DNA of 9,677 nt from Actinomycetota bacterium (GTDB lineage: Bacteria > Actinomycetota > Acidimicrobiia > Acidimicrobiales > BP-101), in assembly GCA_030838265.1 (NCBI GenBank), contig JAUTXA010000033.1, positions 1 to 9,677 of the forward strand, given 5' to 3'. The translations under genes and the position numbers were made by a program. Positions 5,722 through 9,677 of the stretch are shown in pieces. The stretch's first letter is position 1. Every line of letters starts with the position of its first letter. The notes under the pieces were generated by a model that did not search any database, had not been told where the DNA came from, and was given only the letters and a program-made list of their open reading frames with translations.

Positions 5722-6636
5722 TCAGCCGGTGGCGGCGATGTTGCCGGTATAGGCGCGATCGATGTGATCGACCTCGAAGCCGAGGTCTCGGTAGAGGGAG
5801 ACCGCCGGGGTGTTCGAGGCGTCGACGTAGAGCATCCCCGTCCCCACGCCCCGCTCTGACAGCGAGTCGAGCCCGGCCAGGACCAGTGCGCGTCCCAACC
5901 CCTTCCCTTGAAAGTCGGGATCGACCGCGATGACGTAGATCTCGCCCAGGACGGGGTCGTGGTCGATGTGGATCTTGGTCCAGCAGAAGCCGGCCAGCCG
6001 ACTGTCGCGCTCGTGCAGCAAGAAACCTTCAGGGTCGAACCACGGCTCGCCCTCGCGCTCCTCGAGGGTGGCAAGAGACCAGTCGCCTTGCTCGGGGTGG
6101 CGAGCGAAGGCCCGGTTGTTGACGTCGAGCCAGGCCGCCTCGTCGTGCCCGGGCCGAAAGGGGCGGGTGACGAGTTCGTAGGGCTCATCGACGGGAAGGG
6201 GCCGCCGCATCTGCAGCAGCTCACGTCCCCGCTGCAGCCCCACCCGACGGGCAATGTCGTCGTGGACCTCGCGAGGCTTGGGCACCCAGAGGTGCACGTG
6301 GCCGCCGCCCTCGTCTCCGATGACCTCGAGGGCAGCCCGCACCAGGTCAGCGTCGATGTCGCAGTCGGAGTCGCGGTGGTGGGGGTCGACGACGTACTCG
6401 AGGGCCCAATCAGCGCCATGGCCACGGGTCACCTGGGCGTACCCCACGGGGTGGTCGTGGCCCGGCTCCCACGCCACCAACCCGGCGAAGCCGTGACGAC
6501 CGCCTTGCACCAGGTCGAGCCACTGGTGCTCGCCCAGCGCCCGATGGCCGTCGACCTCGGCCGCCACGTCGAGGAGCTCGGAGACGGCCGCGATGTCGGG
6601 CGCGCCCATCTGGCGCTTGACCTCGAGATGGTGCAC
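5722..6636 (-). CDS. mshD: Mycothiol synthase (mycothiol acetyltransferase), double GNAT domain
   Basis: Catalyses the last step of mycothiol synthesis, acetylating Cys-GlcN-Ins with acetyl-CoA. Mycothiol is the main low-molecular-weight thiol of Actinomycetota. From the GTG at 6636 it is 304 aa; the M. tuberculosis enzyme is about 315. Two GNAT folds: a degenerate N-terminal one (about 10-145) and the active C-terminal one (about 154-300). Diagnostic blocks in the latter: WLDVNNRAFARHPEQGDW (169-186), REGEPWFDPEGFLL (194-207), GFCWTKIH (216-223), GEIYVIAVDPDFQGKGLGRAL (231-251, the acetyl-CoA pyrophosphate loop Q-G-K-G-L-G-R), LYVDASNTPAVSLYRDLGF (269-287). The start is chosen because TACCCT lies 8 bp upstream and residues from 5 onward match the family N-terminus; the open frame extends further back only over nth. 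It diverges from nth by 21 bp. Confidence 0.95.
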   Translation of the reverse strand: MHHLEVKRQMGAPDIAAVSELLDVAAEVDGHRALGEHQWLDLVQGGRHGFAGLVAWEPGHDHPVGYAQVTRGHGADWALEYVVDPHHRDSDCDIDADLVRAALEVIGDEGGGHVHLWVPKPREVHDDIARRVGLQRGRELLQMRRPLPVDEPYELVTRPFRPGHDEAAWLDVNNRAFARHPEQGDWSLATLEEREGEPWFDPEGFLLHERDSRLAGFCWTKIHIDHDPVLGEIYVIAVDPDFQGKGLGRALVLAGLDSLSERGVGTGMLYVDASNTPAVSLYRDLGFEVDHIDRAYTGNIAATG

Positions 6637-6643
6637 GGGGTGG

Positions 6644-6650
6644 CAGGGTA
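6644..6650. promoter_or_regulatory. Overlapping divergent -10 elements of mshD (-) and nth (+)
   Basis: The seven bases CAGGGTA read as TACCCT (6650-6645) on the minus strand, eight bp before the mshD GTG, and as CAGGGT (6644-6649) on the plus strand, eight bp before the nth ATG. The mshD element fits TANNNT exactly; the nth one has C in place of the first T. No Shine-Dalgarno is seen for either gene. Confidence 0.45.
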
Positions 6651-6657
6651 GTGGGCC

Positions 6658-7305
6658 ATGCTCAAGCCTCGGACGGCCGCGGGACGGGCTCGGGAGACCC
6701 ACCGCCGGCTGGCTGCCGAGTACGAAGCCCGATGTGCCCTCATCCACGCCGATGCCTTCCAGCTGCTCGCCGCCACCATCCTGTCGGCCCAGACCACAGA
6801 TGAACGAGTGAACTCGGTGACGCCCGCCCTGTTTGCCCGCTATCCCACGGCGAAGGATCTCGCCGCGGCCGAACCGGCGGAGCTCGAGGCGCTGATTCAC
6901 CCGACGGGCTTCTTCCGCAACAAGGCCAAGTCTCTCATCGGCATGGCCACCGACCTCGTGGACCGCTACGACGGTGAGGTGCCGAGGCTCATGAAGGACT
7001 TGGTGACCCTGCCCGGCGTGGGCCGCAAGACGGCCAACGTGCTGCGGAGCGTGGCCCTCGGCCTTCCGGGCCTCCCGGTCGACACCCATGTGCTGCGCTT
7101 GAGCCGGCGCTTGGGCCTGACCACCGAGACCGACCCGGTAAAGGTCGAGCTCGAGCTCAACCCCATGATCCCGGCATCCGAGCGGGGCGACTTCAGCCTG
7201 AGGATGATCCTGCACGGTCGCCAGGTGTGTCTGGCCCGCAAGCCACGCTGCGAGATGTGCGTGCTGGCCGACTTCTGCCCGTCGGCCAATTTGCCCACCC
7301 GCTAA
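6658..7305 (+). CDS. nth: Endonuclease III, bifunctional DNA glycosylase / AP lyase
   Basis: Base-excision repair enzyme that removes oxidised pyrimidines and cleaves AP sites. 215 aa, against about 211 for E. coli Nth. Seen: the N-terminal helix with LLAATILSAQTTDERVN (36-52); the helix-hairpin-helix LPGVGRKTA (118-126) with the catalytic lysine at 124; VDTHVLRLSRRLGL (141-154) with the catalytic aspartate at 142; and the C-terminal [4Fe-4S] loop with Cys191, Cys198, Cys201 and Cys207 in exactly the canonical C-X6-C-X2-C-X5-C spacing. All catalytic and cluster residues are present. The ATG at 6658 gives a normal-length N-terminus. It reads away from mshD and is followed by an 83-bp gap before the exported-protein gene. 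Confidence 0.97.
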   Translation: MLKPRTAAGRARETHRRLAAEYEARCALIHADAFQLLAATILSAQTTDERVNSVTPALFARYPTAKDLAAAEPAELEALIHPTGFFRNKAKSLIGMATDLVDRYDGEVPRLMKDLVTLPGVGRKTANVLRSVALGLPGLPVDTHVLRLSRRLGLTTETDPVKVELELNPMIPASERGDFSLRMILHGRQVCLARKPRCEMCVLADFCPSANLPTR

Positions 7306-7338
7306 CGGTTTCCTCACATCCTTCTGGCACCCTGTTCA

Positions 7339-7369
7339 TGACCGGAGCCGACCATCACGTCATCGGTCA
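7339..7369. repeat. Short inverted repeat upstream of the exported-protein gene
   Basis: TGACCG (7339-7344) and its exact complement CGGTCA (7364-7369) with 19 bp between them, about two and a half helical turns centre to centre. The right arm ends three bases before the GGAAGGA ribosome binding site (7372-7378). It could be a regulator half-site pair or an RNA hairpin. A six-bp pair can also arise by chance. Confidence 0.3.
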
Positions 7370-7371
7370 AC

Positions 7372-7378
7372 GGAAGGA
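7372..7378 (+). promoter_or_regulatory. Ribosome binding site deciding the start at 7389
   Basis: GGAAGGA ends ten bases before the ATG at 7389. It favours this ATG over the in-frame ATG at 7338, which would place charged residues in front of the signal peptide and has no ribosome binding site. Confidence 0.65.
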
Positions 7379-7388
7379 ACGGATTCTC

Positions 7389-8030
7389 ATGCTCAAGCGC
7401 AACCTGGCTCTCATCGTCGTCGGGGGCCTGCTCCTCGGAGGTGTTGCCGTGGCGTGGGCCAACGGCCCGGCCGTCCGGCCCTCGATGTCGACCTCGCTGG
7501 CGGCCGCCCAAGCCGCAGCCAATGACCCGAGCACGGCCCCGGCCGACCGCCAAGCGCTGCGCGACCAGCTCAGGCAGTGCATGCAGGACCGCCGGGCCGC
7601 CCGCCAGGCCGGCTCCGCCGCCGCGCCGAGCACGGCCTGTCAGGACCTCAAGGCCAAGCTCAAGGGTTTGCACGGCATGAAGCGCCGCGGTGCCGCTCTC
7701 TTCGCCCGGGCCGACCACGGCACGTTCGACATCAAGAACGACAGCGGCCAGTTCGTCACTTACACCTTCGACAAGGGGACAGTGGCGGCAGGCACCAGCG
7801 CCAGCCAGGTGGTCATCGACCGTCCCGACGGCCAGTCGGTGACGCTCAAGCTCGACGGCAGCACCAAGTTCAAGGGCATCGCCTCGGGGGCTGACCTGAA
7901 GCAGGGCCAGGAGGCCTTGGTCGTCTCCAAGGACGGCACCGCGACCCTCGTGGCGCAACGAGACAAGGCGGTCGACAAGGCCGGCCCCGCCTCCCTCGAC
8001 AACGCGGGCGCCGGCGACCTCACGGCCTAG
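7389..8030 (+). CDS. Uncharacterised exported protein with a C-terminal beta-rich domain
   Basis: 213 aa, no named family recognised. Residues 1-25 are a classic signal peptide: MLKRN, a hydrophobic core LALIVVGGLLLGGVAVA, and an A-x-A site (AWA, 23-25), so it is secreted or held at the membrane by an uncleaved helix. Residues about 30-105 are Ala/Gln/Arg-rich and probably helical, with two cysteines (64 in RQCMQ, 84 in TACQD) that could form a disulfide outside the cell. Residues about 108-190 look like a small beta domain: HGTFDIKNDSG, TYTFDKGTV, VVIDRPDGQSVTLKLDGSTKF, GQEALVVSKDG, TLVAQRD. This 'G-x-V...DG-x-x-x-T...T-K-x-x-G' layout resembles DUF5666-like and other small extracellular beta modules, but I cannot confirm a match. 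The final 20 residues are low complexity. It converges on the 62-aa gene with three bp between stops. Confidence 0.8.
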   Translation: MLKRNLALIVVGGLLLGGVAVAWANGPAVRPSMSTSLAAAQAAANDPSTAPADRQALRDQLRQCMQDRRAARQAGSAAAPSTACQDLKAKLKGLHGMKRRGAALFARADHGTFDIKNDSGQFVTYTFDKGTVAAGTSASQVVIDRPDGQSVTLKLDGSTKFKGIASGADLKQGQEALVVSKDGTATLVAQRDKAVDKAGPASLDNAGAGDLTA

Positions 8031-8033
8031 GGG

Positions 8034-8222
8034 TCAGCCCGACTCGACCACCTTGGCCAGGCGGCGCTGAGCCCGGACGAGCGTCCGCTCGACCTCGAAC
8101 AGCTCGTTGGCGAGGTCATCCCGTGTGGTTCCGGCTACGTCCTCGGCGATCGAGGTGACGCGCCCGGTGATCTCGGCCAGGGCGGTCACCACCGAGGCCA
8201 GCTCGGCCGTCGTGGAGTTCAT
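8034..8222 (-). CDS. Small helical hypothetical protein (62 aa)
   Basis: 62 residues, starting MNSTTAELASVV and ending AQRRLAKVVESG. It appears wholly helical: one amphipathic stretch at about 4-30 (Val/Leu/Ile heptad-like, few charges) and a second at 33-59 that is highly charged (RDDLANELFEVERTLVRAQRR). This pattern suggests a helical hairpin or coiled-coil dimer. No DNA-binding motif, signal peptide or metal site is visible. The ATG at 8222 is chosen because GGGGAG lies nine bases upstream; the open frame extending beyond it runs antisense into hisD and shows Arg/Ser-rich shadow composition. Transcribed away from hisD across 58 bp. Confidence that it is translated rests on the ribosome binding site, the protein-like composition and the tight fit between neighbours. 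Confidence 0.65.
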   Translation of the reverse strand: MNSTTAELASVVTALAEITGRVTSIAEDVAGTTRDDLANELFEVERTLVRAQRRLAKVVESG

Positions 8223-8261
8223 CCCGGCATTCTCCCCGCCAGAGGGCGGATCACGCCTCCC

Positions 8262-8277
8262 GACTACGATCGCAGTC
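8262..8277. promoter_or_regulatory. Imperfect 16-bp palindrome over the hisD -10 element
   Basis: GACTACGATCGCAGTC pairs with itself at seven of eight arm positions around a CGATCG centre. It contains the putative hisD -10 hexamer TACGAT (8265-8270), ten bp before the hisD GTG. A dimeric regulator bound here would block hisD transcription, and it also sits in the likely promoter region of the small divergent gene. Operator function is inference. Confidence 0.35.
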
Positions 8278-8280
8278 TCA

Positions 8281-9570
8281 GTGCTGAACCGTCTCGACCT
8301 CCGCGGGGTGCCCTCCGGACCCGACCTCCGGGCCCGGCTGCCGCGTCCCGCGGCGGCGAAGGAGCCGCCCGTCGCTGCCGTGCAGGCCATCCTGGCCGAC
8401 GTGCGGGAGCGAGGCGACGTCGCCCTGCGCGAGTACACCCAACGCTTCGACGGCGCGGTCATCGACGAGCTCCGGGTGCCCCCCGCCGATCTCAAGGCCG
8501 CGCTGGCCGCCATCCCGCCCCTGCTGCGCGAGGCGCTGGAGGCAGCCCGGGCCAGCATCCTGGCCTTCCATCGCAACCAGCTCCACGACGACGCCCGCCA
8601 CGAGCGCGACGGCATCGTGGTGCGCGAGATCCGACGGCCGGTCGATCGGGCCGGGCTCTACGTCCCCGGGGGGCGAGCTCGCTATCCATCGACCGTGCTC
8701 ATGACCGCCATCCCAGCGCGGGTGGCGGGCGTGCCCGAGCTCGTCCTCTGTGTCCCCCCCGATGCGGACGGCACGGTGGCTGAGGCCACGCTCGCCGCCG
8801 CCGCCCTCGCCGGGGTCGACGAGGTCTACCGGGTGGGCGGTGCGCAGGCCATCGGCGCCATGGCGTACGGCACCGAATCGATCCCCGCCGTCGACGTGAT
8901 CGTCGGCCCCGGCAACGTCTACGTCTCACTGGCCAAGCGCGAAGTCGCCGGGGTGGTCGGAGTTCCGTCGTCGTTCGCGGGCCCGTCCGAGGTAGTGGTC
9001 GTCGCCGACGACACGACGCCGGTCGAGTTCGCGGCCATCGACGTCATCGTGCAGGCCGAGCACGGGCCCGACGGCCTGGCCTGGCTCGTCACCTGGTCCG
9101 ACGAGGCCGCCACCAAGATCAGCGAGGCGGTCGACAGGCTGGTGGCCGAGTCCCCACGTCGGGCCGAGATCGAGGCGACCCTGGCCGACGGCGGGTACGC
9201 CGTCGTCGTCGACGGCCCGGAGCAGGCCATCGAGGTCGCCAACGCCATCGCCCCCGAGCACCTCGAGCTGATGACCGCCGACCCCGAAGCCCTGGTGCCG
9301 CTCGTGCGCCACGCCGGAGCCGTGTTCACCGGTTCGTTCGCGCCGGCCAGCGTGGGCGACTACCTGGCCGGGCCCAGCCACGTCCTGCCCACCTATGGCT
9401 CAGCCCGGTTCGCGGGCGCCCTGCGGGTCGACGACTTCCTCAAGGCCATCCACGTCGTGTCGCTCGACGAGGCGACGTTGGCCCGCGTGGCGCCTCACGT
9501 GGCTGCCATCGCCGAAGCCGAGGGCCTGGCCGCCCACGCCGAGTCGGTGCGCCTTCGATGGCAGCGCTGA
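8281..9570 (+). CDS. hisD: Histidinol dehydrogenase
   Basis: Catalyses the last two steps of histidine synthesis, L-histidinol to L-histidine with two NAD+. 429 aa, the usual length. Seen: N-terminal VQAILADVRERGDVALREYTQRFDG; GLYVPGGRARYPSTVLM (125-141); VYRVGGAQAIGAMAYGT (182-198); the signature segment from VIVGPGNVYVSLAKR to GPSEVVVVADD (206-244); VQAEHGPDG (257-265), holding zinc ligands Gln258 and His261; APEHLEL (324-330), with the catalytic Glu326-His327 pair; SVGDYLAGPSHVLPT (357-371), with zinc ligand Asp360; and AHAESVRLR (418-426), with His419. All zinc and catalytic residues are present. The GTG at 8281 gives a family-typical N-terminus; TACGAT lies ten bp upstream, so the leader is at most a few bases. 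It overlaps hisC by 13 bp. Confidence 0.97.
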   Translation: MLNRLDLRGVPSGPDLRARLPRPAAAKEPPVAAVQAILADVRERGDVALREYTQRFDGAVIDELRVPPADLKAALAAIPPLLREALEAARASILAFHRNQLHDDARHERDGIVVREIRRPVDRAGLYVPGGRARYPSTVLMTAIPARVAGVPELVLCVPPDADGTVAEATLAAAALAGVDEVYRVGGAQAIGAMAYGTESIPAVDVIVGPGNVYVSLAKREVAGVVGVPSSFAGPSEVVVVADDTTPVEFAAIDVIVQAEHGPDGLAWLVTWSDEAATKISEAVDRLVAESPRRAEIEATLADGGYAVVVDGPEQAIEVANAIAPEHLELMTADPEALVPLVRHAGAVFTGSFAPASVGDYLAGPSHVLPTYGSARFAGALRVDDFLKAIHVVSLDEATLARVAPHVAAIAEAEGLAAHAESVRLRWQR

Positions 9571-9677
9571 TTCGGCCCAGCGACGACCACGGCCTGGGAT
9601 CCGGATACCACTCGGCGCAAGTCGATGTCGATGTCCGGCTCAACACCAACGAGTCGCCGCTGCCGCCCCCCCAAGCC
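9558..9677 (+). CDS. hisC: Histidinol-phosphate aminotransferase, 5' fragment cut by the window edge
   Basis: 40 codons visible, opening MAALIRPSDD and reaching the VRLNTNESPLPPP motif (about residues 27-39), which matches the R-L-N-x-N-E-x-P-x-P-P N-terminal signature of HisC, a PLP-dependent aminotransferase that makes histidinol phosphate from imidazole acetol phosphate. The ATG lies inside the end of hisD in a different frame, with a 13-bp overlap, so translational coupling in a hisD-hisC operon is likely. hisD-hisC is the common actinobacterial order and hisB would be expected next, outside the window. No strong Shine-Dalgarno is seen within hisD. Identification depends on a short segment plus gene context; both agree. 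Confidence 0.88.
   Translation, partial: MAALIRPSDDHGLGSGYHSAQVDVDVRLNTNESPLPPPQA

Noticed and set aside
6637..7317. 5' extension of the mshD frame through nth (up to 7317)
   Set aside because: The extension is antisense to nth, an unmistakable gene, and the MshD family N-terminus begins near the GTG at 6636.
7338..7388. In-frame ATG at 7338 as the start of the exported protein
   Set aside because: No ribosome binding site, and it would add 17 mainly polar residues before the signal peptide.
7314..7958. 214-codon minus-strand frame opposite the exported-protein gene
   Set aside because: The plus-strand frame has a signal peptide and a ribosome binding site; the minus-strand one has neither and is Gly/Ala/Arg-rich.
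8107..8280. Upstream extension of hisD over the 62-aa gene
   Set aside because: Residues before the GTG at 8281 do not resemble HisD, whose N-terminus fits the GTG start; the region has the hisD -10-like hexamer and a divergent small gene.
1..9677. Mobile, defence, CRISPR, toxin-antitoxin or biosynthetic-cluster signatures
   Set aside because: No integrase, transposase, repeat array, restriction or nuclease-effector gene, or anomalous composition is visible; most genes are recognisable core functions.

Overview
The window is a compact, GC-rich actinobacterial chromosome segment. About 96-97% of it lies inside genes, and no gap exceeds 83 bp. A mycothiol synthase (MshD) points to Actinomycetota. 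The F420-type oxidoreductase, LCP protein, Rv0130-like hydratase and adjacent hisD-hisC fit that, and the gene mix would suit an Acidimicrobiia-like lineage, though sequence alone cannot settle the class. I see no mobile element, tRNA, rRNA, CRISPR array, phage gene or defence island. I regard this as ordinary core chromosome, and I did not find a convincing new multi-gene system.

Layout: (1) a 3'-truncated ppk2 (polyphosphate kinase 2 family) on the minus strand, diverging from a lipoprotein-type LytR-CpsA-Psr (LCP) gene and then an LLM-class F420-dependent oxidoreductase on the plus strand; (2) a minus-strand cluster rlmN - four-helix membrane protein - maoC hydratase, converging on the oxidoreductase; (3) a VIT1/CCC1-type metal transporter diverging from rlmN; (4) mshD (minus) converging on the transporter and diverging from nth (endonuclease III, plus), with only 21 bp between the two start codons; (5) an uncharacterised exported 213-residue protein (plus) that converges on a 62-residue helical protein (minus); (6) hisD and the start of hisC (plus), the histidine biosynthesis operon, running off the right edge.

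Functionally the genes are mostly independent housekeeping units: polyphosphate/nucleotide metabolism, cell-wall polymer attachment, 23S rRNA/tRNA methylation, iron or manganese handling, thiol redox (mycothiol), base excision repair and histidine synthesis. Iron-sulfur enzymes (RlmN, Nth), a Fe/Mn transporter and mycothiol synthesis lie close together, but this may be coincidence.

The most informative signal is regulatory. Six starts (ppk2, LCP, oxidoreductase, rlmN, transporter, mshD) are preceded by TANNNT at a spacing of 6-8 bp with no Shine-Dalgarno, the signature of leaderless transcription. hisD has the hexamer at 10 bp, and nth has a one-mismatch version. This moves the rlmN start to a GTG at 4871. 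By contrast, the two uncharacterised genes (7389 and 8222) have recognisable Shine-Dalgarno sequences.
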